Position numbers and translations under genes: made by a program
Assembly: GCF_009649845.1 (NCBI RefSeq)
Contig: NZ_WJIE01000003.1
Span: forward strand, 1 to 64,000
Direction of reading: 5' to 3'
Source of the DNA: Polyangium spumosum
GTDB taxonomy: Bacteria > Myxococcota_A > Polyangia > Polyangiales > Polyangiaceae
Length of the DNA: 64,000 nt
In this document: one piece after another, positions 1 through 8,645 of the stretch
How positions within the stretch are numbered: the stretch's first letter is position 1
Layout: the number at the start of each line of letters is the position of its first letter
Notes under the pieces: model-generated
The model's database searches: none
Told to the model about the DNA's origin: nothing
The model's input: the letters and a program-made list of their open reading frames with translations, nothing else

Positions 1-72
1 GCTGCCGGTCCACGTCCCTGCGCCGCCGGTCCGCGCTACCCAAGGTGGTGGGTCGATGCCTCGAGGAGCGAG

Positions 73-122
73 GAAGTGTCACCCAGGCTGCCGGTCTGAA
101 GTGTCACCCAAGATTCCGGTTG
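73..122. repeat. Pair of 25-bp direct repeats upstream of array 1
   Basis: GAAGTGTCACCCA occurs at 73-85 and again at 98-110, each followed by a partly conserved tail ending in CCGGT. The two copies are 25 bp apart and lie just before the 21-bp array. A related GCTGCCGGTC stands at position 1, so the repeat family may continue beyond the window edge. Function unknown; paired protein-binding sites are one possibility. Confidence 0.6.
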
Positions 123-136
123 CACACCCCCCGCGC

Positions 137-404
137 CGTACATCGACGCCCCTTCCCCGTACATCGACGTCCGCGAGCGCCTTCGAGACGCCCCCCGACC
201 TCTACATCGACGCCCCCCGACTTCTACATCGACGCCCCCGACCTCTACATCGACGCCCCCGAGCTCCTTCGAGACGCGCCCCCCGCCGTACATCGGCGCC
301 CCGAACCTCCTTCGAGACGCCCCCCACCCGCTTCGAGACGCCCCCCACCCGCTTCGAGACGCCCCCCAGCGTCCCACAGCACGAATCCGCCATTGCCGAG
401 ACGC
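137..404. repeat. Array 1: tandem 21/22-bp repeats with two unit variants
   Basis: Eleven units are aligned on a shared ACG (GCG in one unit) whose G falls at 148, 169, 190, 212, 234, 255, 276, 298, 319, 340 and 361, so every step is 21 or 22 bp. Two unit types alternate irregularly: A contains TACATCGACG, B contains TTCGAGACG; the order is A A B A A A B A B B B. A decayed B-type unit (CGAGACGCC, G at 403) keeps the phase two steps later. Units are separated by C-rich tracts. The repeats are direct, have no palindromic core and no unique spacers, so this is not a CRISPR. The 1-469 stretch contains no convincing gene; open minus-strand frames arise because the period is near a multiple of three. 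Confidence 0.9.
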
Positions 405-469
405 CACGGAGCGTTACCGTCACGACGCAACATCACACCTCGCCTTCCTCTCACGGGAAAGGAGACCTC

Positions 470-1246
470 ATGCCCCCCATCGACACGTCCACCATCGCTC
501 CCAAGGCTCGCCAGGAATACCTCCGCATCGGCAAGCAGTTCGGCTCCGCCGACACCCTGAAGCAAGCCAACAAGACCCTCGAGGCCTTCGAGAAGCACGG
601 CTCCGCCCTCAAAAACCACGGCTTCATCGCCGCCGACGCCACGCGCCTCTCCGACGCGCGGGATACGCTCATCGCCGCAGGCTTCGGGCGCGCCGAGGTC
701 CAGGGGGACCGAAAACTCACCAACAAAAGCTTCGTCGCCGCCCTCCAGGAAGGGAAGACCACCCGCGAGACCGCGCGCAGCATCCTCCACGCCGGCCACA
801 ATGCCCTCGTCGAGGAGGGGGACGAGGCCTCCAGCAATACGATCGCCGTCGCCCTCGACCAGACCCGCGCCGCCCAGGACGACGCCGAAAAACTCGCCGT
901 CCAGCTCGATACGCTCCGCGACGTCCTGACGAAGGAGGCCATCGCCGCCGCCGTCTTCGACCGCGGCGGGCCCGGCGCCGCTCTGCGCCTCGGAAAAGCC
1001 GCCGAAACCCTGCGCGCCGTCGCCAAGGAGCGCGAGGGCACGAGCACCGTGGCCGCGACCGAGCACCTCGATCTGATCGACGGGATCGTCGTCACCCTCG
1101 CCCGCTCCGCCCGCAAAGCCGCGCGCGCGGCGGCCCGCGAGCTCAAGCAACCCGCAATCGCCGCCGCATTCGAATTGAGCCACCTCTACGGCACGCGCTC
1201 CGACCGCAACCAGGCGCCTGAAGACACCTCCAGCGCGCCCGGCTGA
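470..1246 (+). CDS. Small helical protein downstream of repeat array 1 (unknown function)
   Basis: A 258-residue protein of no family I recognise. ATG 470 is chosen because GGAAAGGAGA lies about 5-10 bp upstream and frames further 5' run through the repeat array. It has no signal peptide or membrane segment. It is predicted largely alpha-helical, Ala-rich, with alternating Lys/Arg and Glu/Asp. Near the N-terminus Y-L-R-I-G is followed about 30 residues later by G-F-I-A-A-D-A-T-R-L, and further on by TTRETARSIL. The same order (YGIG, then GIVPKDIAKL, then TTR...RIL) occurs in the protein at 39414-40133, which also follows a 21-bp array, so I infer the two are distant paralogues. Ends 9 bp from the convergent phosphoesterase gene. 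Confidence 0.8.
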   Translation: MPPIDTSTIAPKARQEYLRIGKQFGSADTLKQANKTLEAFEKHGSALKNHGFIAADATRLSDARDTLIAAGFGRAEVQGDRKLTNKSFVAALQEGKTTRETARSILHAGHNALVEEGDEASSNTIAVALDQTRAAQDDAEKLAVQLDTLRDVLTKEAIAAAVFDRGGPGAALRLGKAAETLRAVAKEREGTSTVAATEHLDLIDGIVVTLARSARKAARAAARELKQPAIAAAFELSHLYGTRSDRNQAPEDTSSAPG

Positions 1247-1255
1247 CGCGTTCGA

Positions 1256-2758
1256 TCACTCCCGCACCCGCACCACCCCGAGCCTCGCCCCCGCCTCGAT
1301 CACCCGCTTCGTGATCACCATCCCCTCCCCGCGCCGGTCGAGGTGCCTCGGAATGAGCCCTCGATCGAGCGCCTCCCGGAGCTCGGGGTGCGTGTCCGCC
1401 CGCTCCACCCGCGCATGCAGCTCCACCATCGAGACGTCCACCGGCGGCAGCTCCACCGGCGGACGCGGCGCCGTCAAATACGCCGGCTGAATACACGAGG
1501 ACAGATCGTTCGCCGCGGCGATTCGCTCGTTCCACGCCGGCAGCCCGAACCGCCGGCATAACGTGCGGATCACCGAGACGTGCTCGAGCTCCGTGCTCAC
1601 CGCGCAACCCTTCCGCGTGAACGGCCCGGCCACGATCGAGGGGACGCGGAAGCCGAGCTGCCGGAACTCGGCCTCGTCGTCCTCCGTCGTCGGCGGAGAG
1701 ACGTGGTCGAAGAACCCGCCGTGCTCGTCGTAGGTCAGGACGAACATGCACCGGCCCCATTGCGGGCTCTTGGCGAGCGCCGCGTAGACGCTCGCGATGA
1801 GCGCCTGCCCGAGCCGGATGTCGTGATCCGGGTGGTCGTCGTTCGCCCCGGCGCCGAAGAACTGCGGATCGATGAAGACCACGTTCGGCAGCGCGCCCGC
1901 CGCCGCGTCCTCGAAGAACTTTTCAATGCCCGAGAGCCCCGTCGTCTTGAGATACCCACCCGAGCACCACGCGACGTCGTGGAAATACACCCGGTGGCTG
2001 ACCTTGGCCTCGTCGAGGTATTTGAAGATGCTGTCGTACCCGAGGACCGGCAGGTTGCCCTTTTGCCCCTTGCTCGTCCCGCCGTGCAGGTAAAACCGGT
2101 TCGGCCAGGTCGGCCCCATGACCGAGGCGAACCACCGGTCGCAGACGGCGTGCGCGTCGGCGAGCGCATACAGGGCCGGGAGCTGCTCCCGCACGTGATA
2201 CCCCATCACGTCCGCCTGGGAAGAGCCCGCGTGCGCCAGGACGAACCCGTCGTTCTTGCCGCCGTTCCATTGCGCGTGCGAGGCGTCCCAGTTGTGCGGC
2301 GGATCTTCGGGCGTGAAATCGTCGAGCTTGAAGGCCCCGACCCAGGTCCCGTCCGGCGCCGGGTTCTTCTCCGTGCCGTCGAGGCCGATCACGTCGCGGC
2401 CCTCGATCGAGCGCAAGCTGCCGAGGTAATGGTCGAACGAACGATTCTCCATCATCAGGATCACGAACGTGTCGATCGGCGCGAGCAGCTCCTCGGGCGT
2501 GAGACCACCCGAGTCCGTGCAACTCTCGCCCGGATCCCCTCCGCCCGCGCCACCTTCACCGCCCATTCCCATTCCGCCCGCGCCGCCCGCGCCGCCCGCG
2601 CCCGCGCCGGACGCGCCGGCGCCCACGCCTGCGCCCCCGACGTCCGTCGCCGAAGCCTCGCCGCCACAACCCACGGCCGCCGCCGAGATCGCCGCGCCGA
2701 GGCCGAGGAGCACCCGCCTGCGCGCGACATCATGGTCATCACCGATCCGTCCGGACAT
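1256..2758 (-). CDS. Tat-exported phosphoesterase / phospholipase C family lipoprotein
   Basis: About 500 residues. The N-terminus has a twin-arginine signal (ARRRVLLGLG) and a lipobox ending in Cys31 (AAAVGC), so it is probably folded before export and lipid-anchored. A Gly/Ala linker (about residues 40-75) separates the anchor from a phosphoesterase domain of the phospholipase C / acid phosphatase AcpA family. Hallmarks are MMENRSFDHY at about 102-111 and, near the C-terminal third, TYDEHGGFFDHV, both supplying metal ligands in this family. Substrate (phospholipid or phosphate monoester) cannot be told from sequence. The start at 2758 (MSGRIG) places the signal correctly; an in-frame ATG at 2791 would add 11 residues. 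It is divergent from the histidine kinase gene. Confidence 0.85.
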   Translation of the reverse strand: MSGRIGDDHDVARRRVLLGLGAAISAAAVGCGGEASATDVGGAGVGAGASGAGAGGAGGAGGMGMGGEGGAGGGDPGESCTDSGGLTPEELLAPIDTFVILMMENRSFDHYLGSLRSIEGRDVIGLDGTEKNPAPDGTWVGAFKLDDFTPEDPPHNWDASHAQWNGGKNDGFVLAHAGSSQADVMGYHVREQLPALYALADAHAVCDRWFASVMGPTWPNRFYLHGGTSKGQKGNLPVLGYDSIFKYLDEAKVSHRVYFHDVAWCSGGYLKTTGLSGIEKFFEDAAAGALPNVVFIDPQFFGAGANDDHPDHDIRLGQALIASVYAALAKSPQWGRCMFVLTYDEHGGFFDHVSPPTTEDDEAEFRQLGFRVPSIVAGPFTRKGCAVSTELEHVSVIRTLCRRFGLPAWNERIAAANDLSSCIQPAYLTAPRPPVELPPVDVSMVELHARVERADTHPELREALDRGLIPRHLDRRGEGMVITKRVIEAGARLGVVRVRE

Positions 2759-2943
2759 GTCCGACCTCTCCGATAAGAATCCAGAAATCACGATAGACGA
2801 AACACGCGTCGATGTGCGCCGAAAGCGCAGCGGCGCCTGGTACGGCCCGTGCGAGGCGCGCGACCCGTGTCCCAGCCGGTCAGCCTCTTCGCTTCGCCGC
2901 GCCCAGCGGCTCTTCCTTTTTCGCTTTTTCCCGGGGGCGCGCC

Positions 2944-4473
2944 ATGAGGCTCGATCACAAGCTCGAGCAGACGATCGGCGCGGCCTACCTCGTCGCCATC
3001 CTCGCCGCGCTCGTCATCGGCGGCGTGGCGAGCTTCGCCCTGCAATCGGTGATCGCGAGCCAGGACCGCGTCGAGGACATCTACGGCGCAGAGCTCATCG
3101 AGGTCGAGCGGCTACGCGCCTCCGCGATGGAGAAGTCCGCGCAGGGTCGAGCCTACCTGCTCACCAGCGACGCCGAGCTGCTCGAGGAGAGCTACGCGGC
3201 GCGGAAGGCGTTCGAGGCCCGGCTCGGCGTGTTGCTCGCGCGGGCCGAGGACCCGGCCGAGCGCGCGCGCCTCGAGCGCATCGCGGCCGCGCAGAAGGCC
3301 CACCACGAGGCCCTCGCGCGGGCGTTCGCGGTGCACCGCGCAGGCGGCAAGCCCGAGGACGTGGGCCGCGTCGTCGGGGCCGAGGTGATCCCGAAGCTCG
3401 GCGCGCTGGAGGTGGCGATCGGCGACTACGAGCTCTTCGTGGACTCGCGCCTCGAGGTCGCCCGCGACGGCGCCCGGCAGGCCGCGAGCCGCGCGTCGAG
3501 GCTCGTCGTGATCGTCGCCTGCGGCGCGGTGCTGCTCGCGGCGGGCCTCGGCGTGCTGCTGACGCGCACGATGCACCGGCTCTACCGCGCCGCCGAGGAG
3601 CGGCTCGCCCTCTTCGCGCGGGAGGAGCGCGCCCGCGCCGAGGCCGAAGCGGCGCGGCGCGACCTCGCCGAGACCGTCGAGCGGCTCTCGCGGGTCAACG
3701 CGGATCTCGACGCGTTCGCCGGCCGCATCGCCCACGATCTGCGGAACCTGCTCACGCCGATCTCGCTCGTGCCGCCCCGCCTCCGGCGCGCCGACGACAA
3801 GGAGGCGACCGAGCGGATCGCCGCCTCGCTCGAGCGCTCGGTGACGCGGGCAAACGCGGTGCTCGAGGGCCTGCTCGCGTTCTCACGGTCGAGCCGCCCC
3901 GACGACACGCGCCAGATGGCCTCGATGCGCGAGGTGATCGCGGAGGTCGCGGAGGAGCTCGCGCAGACGGCGACCGAGGTGCGCGCGGAGGTGACGATCC
4001 AGGTCGAGGACACACGCGTGGCGTGCTCGCCGGAGCTCTTGCACGTGGTGGTGCTCAACCTGCTCGGCAACGCGCTGAAGTACCTCGCAGGCCGCGAGGA
4101 GCGGCGCGTCGTGGTGCGCGCCTGCCGGACGGACGACGGGTTCGTGGAGCTCGCCGTCGAGGACACGGGCCCGGGCATCCCCGAGGGGGCCAAGGACCGC
4201 ATCTTCGAGCCGTTTTACCGCGTCCCCGGCGTCCACGCGCCGGGCACCGGGATCGGCCTCGCCACGGTGCGTCGCATCGTGACCGCACACGAGGGCCGCA
4301 TCGCGTGCGTGTCGGCGCTCGGCCGAGGGACGACGTTTCGGGTGTGGATGCCGTGTGCGGAGCGAAAGGGCCTGCCCCTCCCTCCTCGCCCCGCTCCTGC
4401 GGGGAGAGGGGCGCCGGAGGCCACCGCCCCCCTCCCCCGCGAGGGAGAGGGGCTCGGGGCGCGGGAATCATAA
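2944..4473 (+). CDS. Orphan membrane sensor histidine kinase
   Basis: About 509 residues. Transmembrane helices at about 11-35 and 186-206 flank a roughly 150-residue, all-helical periplasmic region resembling a CHASE3/four-helix sensor. A coiled linker (210-255) leads to the phosphoacceptor segment with His264 (RIAHDLRNLL), then the HATPase domain with an N-box (NLLGNALKY), G1 (DTGPGIP) and G2 (GTGIGLATV). No response regulator is adjacent, so its partner is elsewhere. ATG 2944 is chosen because it begins just before the first membrane helix; an in-frame ATG at 2812 would add an unlikely Arg/Pro-rich leader. After the HATPase end (FRVWMP) about 39 low-complexity residues are encoded by an intergenic repeat-like hairpin element. 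Confidence 0.88.
   Translation: MRLDHKLEQTIGAAYLVAILAALVIGGVASFALQSVIASQDRVEDIYGAELIEVERLRASAMEKSAQGRAYLLTSDAELLEESYAARKAFEARLGVLLARAEDPAERARLERIAAAQKAHHEALARAFAVHRAGGKPEDVGRVVGAEVIPKLGALEVAIGDYELFVDSRLEVARDGARQAASRASRLVVIVACGAVLLAAGLGVLLTRTMHRLYRAAEERLALFAREERARAEAEAARRDLAETVERLSRVNADLDAFAGRIAHDLRNLLTPISLVPPRLRRADDKEATERIAASLERSVTRANAVLEGLLAFSRSSRPDDTRQMASMREVIAEVAEELAQTATEVRAEVTIQVEDTRVACSPELLHVVVLNLLGNALKYLAGREERRVVVRACRTDDGFVELAVEDTGPGIPEGAKDRIFEPFYRVPGVHAPGTGIGLATVRRIVTAHEGRIACVSALGRGTTFRVWMPCAERKGLPLPPRPAPAGRGAPEATAPLPREGEGLGARES
4376..4455. repeat. REP-like GC-rich hairpin element overlapping the kinase 3' end
   Basis: Two adjacent inverted repeats: CCCCGC/GCGGGG with a TCCT loop at 4389-4404, and a CCCTC/GAGGG stem at about 4428-4445 followed by GAGAGGGGC. 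The CCCTCTCC/GGAGAGGG style resembles the element at 40171-40294 and is typical of dispersed intergenic repeats in GC-rich bacteria. Here it lies inside the histidine kinase reading frame and encodes its Pro/Arg/Gly-rich tail. Confidence 0.5.
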
Positions 4474-4541
4474 AAGTCGTAATAATACCGGGAAAAACCT
4501 CGAGGGCCTCGCGCCCTCGTGTTCGGCGCTCCCTGGACGAA

Positions 4542-5189
4542 TCACCTCCTCCGCAGGAACTTGTCCACGATCCACCGCCACGCCGCGAGGAAACACGGCG
4601 GGATCCAGATCGGCATGAGCCTGCTCCGCCGCAGCCTCTTCCCGCCCGGCCGCATCCTCTCGACGAGCGCGAGCTTCTCCACGAAGCGCTTGCGCGCCAG
4701 CTTCACGCGCACGTGCGCGCCGCTCTTCTTGAGCCCGAGCCACGCCGCGATCTCGCGCAGCGGCTCCCCGTCCACGTCGTGGCGGAGCAGGATCTCCCGC
4801 TCCTGCGCGGGCATCAGGCGCGCGGCCGCCTGTACGAGGGCGATGGTCGCGTAGTGCTCCTCGGGGTCCTCGGGATGCGCGAGCGCCTCCTCGATGGCCC
4901 CCGGGTCGAGCACCTCATGGGCGTGTCTGTACAAATTTCGGTAATTCGACACCTGCTTTCTGACCACTTCCATCAGCCAACGCCTGGCGGCCTCGTTGTT
5001 CCGCGGGATCACCGCGAGACGACGGTTGGCGATGGAAAAAACGACCTGCACGAGCTCCTCGACGTCTTCTCCTCGGACGCCGAGGCCCGCGAGACGCTCG
5101 CGGACCTCCCCTTGGAAGAGACCATGCAGTTCTTGAACCCTGGGCTTGTACGTGATGTGCGACGGCGGTCGCTGGTTGGAGCTCCCCAC
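4542..5189 (-). CDS. ECF-type RNA polymerase sigma factor
   Basis: About 215 residues starting at a GTG (5189). The first half resembles a sigma region 2 (EDVEELVQVVFSIANRRL, then RRWLMEVVRKQVSNYRN). The second half resembles region 4, with MPAQEREILLRHDVDGEPLREIAAWLG and a recognition-helix-like KKSGAHVRVKLARKRF. A basic tail of about 35 residues after region 4 (GGKRLRRSRLMPIW...FLRRR) is an unusual extension. No anti-sigma gene is adjacent. A TTGACA hexamer on the coding strand sits about 45 bp upstream (5234-5239), but I see no matching -10. The gene at 5245-6681 lies upstream on the same strand, 55 bp away. Confidence 0.82.
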   Translation of the reverse strand: MGSSNQRPPSHITYKPRVQELHGLFQGEVRERLAGLGVRGEDVEELVQVVFSIANRRLAVIPRNNEAARRWLMEVVRKQVSNYRNLYRHAHEVLDPGAIEEALAHPEDPEEHYATIALVQAAARLMPAQEREILLRHDVDGEPLREIAAWLGLKKSGAHVRVKLARKRFVEKLALVERMRPGGKRLRRSRLMPIWIPPCFLAAWRWIVDKFLRRR

Positions 5190-5244
5190 GATGGCCTAAA
5201 TGTGTTGAAAAGGCCGATCGTCCAAAAAATCTTTGTCAAGCCCC

Positions 5245-6681
5245 TCAGAGAGGTTTTGTCCCCGCCTCCACCCCCCCGTCCGACACCCCGGAAGGGTCGT
5301 CCGGAACACACTGCATCACGCTGAGCTTCATCGCCTTGCCCGCCGGTCGCGCCACGAGCAGCGCCGCCTGTGTCGCCGCCAACACCTCCCCGTTGCCGAG
5401 CAGGGGCTCCGGCCGGAGCTCCCCCACGAGCTCCCCGCGCGGCGTCATCGTCCCGATCCGCGTCGCCCCCGAGAGCGACGAGACCGAGAGCCACCCGGGC
5501 ATCAGGTCCGGCACCCCCGCCGAGCCCGGCTCCTCGGTGAGCAGCTTCGCCTCCCCCACCCCGGACAGACGCACCCACACGCTCATGACGCGCCCCCCGC
5601 TCGACCCGCTCGGCGTGTCGTCATCGCGGTACGTCACGACCATCCCCCCGTCCTCGCTCGGCTCGACGTCGAAGGCGAGCGCGTGCCCGTCCTTCGGCGT
5701 CACCGCCCGCGGCAAGGACACCGCCGCCCCGTGCTCGTCGAGCGGCAGCACCTCGACCCACCGCGGCGCGATCGCCTCCCCCACGAGCCCCGTGTCCTCG
5801 TCCTTGGGCTTGCGCGCCGTCCCGACGACCGCATACGCGAGCCAGAGCCCGCCCGGCCGGGCCGCGAGCCTCGGCGTCTCCGCGTCCTGCTTCGGCGGCG
5901 ACACCGGCCGCGGCTCGCCCTTCGCCTTCATCGTCTCCGGGTCGAACGGGGCCAGCATCACCATCGTCTGCTTGCCGTCCCGCGTCACGTCGTCCCAGAC
6001 GACGACCGCGGACGACCCCGACGCCGCGAGGTCCACCGCGAGCGACTCGTCCCGCCCCTCGCCGAGCTCGGGCCCCCAGGTGACCTTCTCCCCGCTGACC
6101 CGCGCGAGCCGGATCGACCGCCCGCCCGCGTTGGGCTCCAGCATCGCCGCGAGCACCGAGCCCTTGTATCCGCTCACCGTCGGCGCATCGAAGTCCCCGC
6201 GGCTCCGGCCGAGCCGCACGAGCTTGCCGCCGCGCCCGTCGAAGCCGATCGTCGTCACCATCGCCACGGACCCGCCCTCGCCGTCCCGCAGCGCGCCCAC
6301 GGCGAACCCACCCTCGAACGTCGTCCCGCGCCCGAGCTCCACGGCGAACGGCGCGAGCTCGTCGAACTCTTCTTCCTCGCCGGCATCTAGCGCCTTCGGC
6401 TTCGCCGCTTGCGCCTCGCCCACGACGAACGGCTCGGTCGAGATGGCGGTGCACCGCGGCGGCGGGGGTTTGTCCTCGGCCGCCTCGGCGTCCTCCCCGG
6501 CGTCGACGACCGGCCGGTCGGCCTCTCCCTCCCCGCCGCTGCCCCAGTACCGCACGCCCACGATCACCACAGCGATCACGAACGCGGCGAGCGCCGCGCC
6601 CGCGAGGCCGCTGCCCGTGTCGCGTGGCTCGGTTGGCTCTTTTCGGGTGGATTTCGGCGGGATCTTCGAGAGGGGAGGCAT
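5245..6681 (-). CDS. Membrane-anchored protein of unknown function with propeller-like repeats
   Basis: About 478 residues from ATG 6681 (MPPLSKIPPK); in-frame starts further upstream exist. One transmembrane helix near residues 27-46 (LAGAALAAFVIAVVIVGVRY) is followed by an acidic linker rich in Asp, Glu and Ala, then about 400 residues of beta-rich repeats of the type VVVWDD...MLAPFDP and ETPRLAARPGGLWLAYAV. This pattern suggests a beta-propeller facing the periplasm, but I do not recognise a named family. No catalytic motif is visible. It lies upstream of the ECF sigma gene on the same strand with a 55-bp gap, so a shared transcript is possible. Confidence 0.7.
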   Translation of the reverse strand: MPPLSKIPPKSTRKEPTEPRDTGSGLAGAALAAFVIAVVIVGVRYWGSGGEGEADRPVVDAGEDAEAAEDKPPPPRCTAISTEPFVVGEAQAAKPKALDAGEEEEFDELAPFAVELGRGTTFEGGFAVGALRDGEGGSVAMVTTIGFDGRGGKLVRLGRSRGDFDAPTVSGYKGSVLAAMLEPNAGGRSIRLARVSGEKVTWGPELGEGRDESLAVDLAASGSSAVVVWDDVTRDGKQTMVMLAPFDPETMKAKGEPRPVSPPKQDAETPRLAARPGGLWLAYAVVGTARKPKDEDTGLVGEAIAPRWVEVLPLDEHGAAVSLPRAVTPKDGHALAFDVEPSEDGGMVVTYRDDDTPSGSSGGRVMSVWVRLSGVGEAKLLTEEPGSAGVPDLMPGWLSVSSLSGATRIGTMTPRGELVGELRPEPLLGNGEVLAATQAALLVARPAGKAMKLSVMQCVPDDPSGVSDGGVEAGTKPL

Positions 6682-6803
6682 GGACGGGCCGCGCATCTTG
6701 CGCCCCTCCCCGGCCCTCTGCAACGCGCCTCGCGCCGCCCGGGTCTCGTGACGCGACCACGAATTTTTCGCGCTCGAGATGTCTCGCCCCCTAAAATCCG
6801 CGC

Positions 6804-8645
6804 ATGCGTCCTTCGCTTGCCTGGCGTGTCGCCTGCGCGTTCGCCCTCGTCCTCGTGTCGCTGCTGACGTTCGCCTCGTGTGGCTCGCGGACCGGGGGCC
6901 TCGACCTCTACGCCACGGGCGGCGGCGCGAGCTGCGGCGCGCTCGGCCAGACCTGCGGCCTGCCCGGCGACTGCTGCGCAGGCCTCTCCTGCCAGGACGA
7001 GGTCTGCAAGCCCGAGCAGCTCTGCGCGCCTCAGGGCAGCGCGTGCGAGACCACCGTCGACTGCTGCAACCTCGACTGCCTGAACGGCTTCTGCGGCGGC
7101 GTCTCCTGCAAGCCTGACGGCCTCGGCTGCGTGGAGAGCGCGGAGTGCTGCAACCTCGACTGCTGGCAGGGCTTCTGCGGCGGCATCGAGTGCGAGCCCG
7201 ACGGCTCCGCGTGTAGCGCGCCCCAGGACTGCTGCGGCTTCCAGTGCACGAACGGCTTCTGCGGCCCCGCCGTCTGCAAGCCCCAGGGCGCCACCTGCTT
7301 CGACGACGCCGACTGCTGCAACGGCGACTGCACGCAGAACGTCTGCGGCTCCGCCTGCCAGCAGGACGGGTTCGTCTGTCAAGACCCCTCGCAGTGCTGC
7401 TCCGGCCTCTGCACCGAGGGCGTCTGCGGCCCCGGCTTCTGCTCCCCGAACGGCTCGCCTTGCCAGGTCGGGCTCGAGTGCTGCTCGAGCTTCTGCCAGG
7501 GCGGCGTCTGCAACTTCCAGCCGTGCAGCCTCGACGGCGCGGGCTGCGGCGCGCCGAGTGATTGCTGCTCCAACATCTGCGAGGGCGGCGTCTGCGGCGG
7601 CGGCGTCTGCAAGGTCGACGGCGCCGCGTGCACCACGCACGCCCAGTGCTGCGCGGGCTTCTGCGACCCGTTCACGTCGCGCTGCGGCTTCAACCAGTGC
7701 CTGCCCGACTTCGCCGCCTGCGCGGTCGACTTCGAGTGCTGCTCGGGCTTCTGCGACCCGTTCACCGCGAGCTGCGGCTTCGCCCAGTGCCAGCCCGAGG
7801 GCTTCTTCTGCCAGAACGACTTCGAGTGCTGCTCGGGCTTCTGCGACCTCTCGACCTTCTCCTGCAGCCTCGGCGGCTGCACGCCCGACGGCATCTTCTG
7901 CGTCAACGACTTCCAGTGCTGCGGGGGCATCTGCGATCCGCTGACGAACACCTGCGGCCTCGGCCAGTGCATGCCAAACGGCTTCGGCTGCAGCGCCCCG
8001 AGCGACTGCTGCTCCGGTCTCTGCGACGGCGGCACGTGTTTCCCCGGCGCGTGCCAGCCCGACGGCTTCTTCTGCGACAACGGCTCCGACTGCTGCTCGG
8101 GCTTCTGCGACCCGGAGTTCTTCACCTGCGGCTTCAGCCAGTGCCAGCCCGACGGCTCCTTCTGCAACAGCCCCGCCGAGTGCTGCACGGGCGTCTGCAC
8201 GAACAACGTCTGCGGCGCGCCGCAATGCAAGCTCGACGGCTTCCCCTGCAACGGGGCAGGCGAGTGCTGCACGGGCGTCTGCGAGAACGGGATCTGCGGC
8301 GCGGGCTCGTGTTTGCCCACGGGTTCGAACTGCGTGAGTGATCCGCAGTGCTGCGTCGGCCTCGTGTGCAACGGCGGCCACTGCGGCGTGCCGGCCGTCG
8401 ACGCGGGCGCGTGTAGCCTCGACCCCGGCGGCACGCCGTGCTCGCAGTGCATCGTGGGGAGCTGCTGCGCGCAAACGGAGGCGTGCATCGGGAACCCGCC
8501 GTGCGCGTCGAGCATGAGCTGCTACCAGCGCTGCACCGTCGGCGGCGGCACCCCCGCGAGCTGCCAGCAGCAGTGCTGCACGGGCGACATCTGCAACCAG
8601 TGGTCGAACTGCGTGGCGCAGAGCTGCGCCGGGCCCTGCTTCTAG
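6804..8645 (+). CDS. Cys-rich repeat lipoprotein
   Basis: About 613 residues. Signal peptide with lipobox ending at Cys26 (LLTFASC). Nearly all the rest is a tandem repeat of about 30-35 residues with the pattern C-x-x-D/N-G-x-x-C, several residues, D/E-C-C-x-G-x-C, then G-x-C-G, recurring more than fifteen times with high DNA-level similarity. The pattern resembles extracellular disulfide-rich (dickkopf/EGF-like) repeats widespread in large myxobacterial genomes; each unit probably folds around its own disulfides in the periplasm or on the cell surface. The last 80 residues depart from the repeat but stay Cys-rich. Function unknown; adhesion or ligand binding is an inference. Its TAG overlaps the stop of the convergent gene by 4 bp. 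Confidence 0.85.
   Translation: MRPSLAWRVACAFALVLVSLLTFASCGSRTGGLDLYATGGGASCGALGQTCGLPGDCCAGLSCQDEVCKPEQLCAPQGSACETTVDCCNLDCLNGFCGGVSCKPDGLGCVESAECCNLDCWQGFCGGIECEPDGSACSAPQDCCGFQCTNGFCGPAVCKPQGATCFDDADCCNGDCTQNVCGSACQQDGFVCQDPSQCCSGLCTEGVCGPGFCSPNGSPCQVGLECCSSFCQGGVCNFQPCSLDGAGCGAPSDCCSNICEGGVCGGGVCKVDGAACTTHAQCCAGFCDPFTSRCGFNQCLPDFAACAVDFECCSGFCDPFTASCGFAQCQPEGFFCQNDFECCSGFCDLSTFSCSLGGCTPDGIFCVNDFQCCGGICDPLTNTCGLGQCMPNGFGCSAPSDCCSGLCDGGTCFPGACQPDGFFCDNGSDCCSGFCDPEFFTCGFSQCQPDGSFCNSPAECCTGVCTNNVCGAPQCKLDGFPCNGAGECCTGVCENGICGAGSCLPTGSNCVSDPQCCVGLVCNGGHCGVPAVDAGACSLDPGGTPCSQCIVGSCCAQTEACIGNPPCASSMSCYQRCTVGGGTPASCQQQCCTGDICNQWSNCVAQSCAGPCF

Noticed and set aside
36-407. Minus-strand reading frame across array 1 with Gly/Val/Asp-rich heptads
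   Set aside because: Frames remain open because the repeats lack stops and the period is near 21; no ribosome binding site or sensible N-terminus, and 22-bp units break the peptide repeat.
372-469. Sigma-54 promoter before the gene at 470
   Set aside because: CAGCACG is present but the invariant GG and GC are not spaced by 10 bp; no convincing -24/-12 pair.
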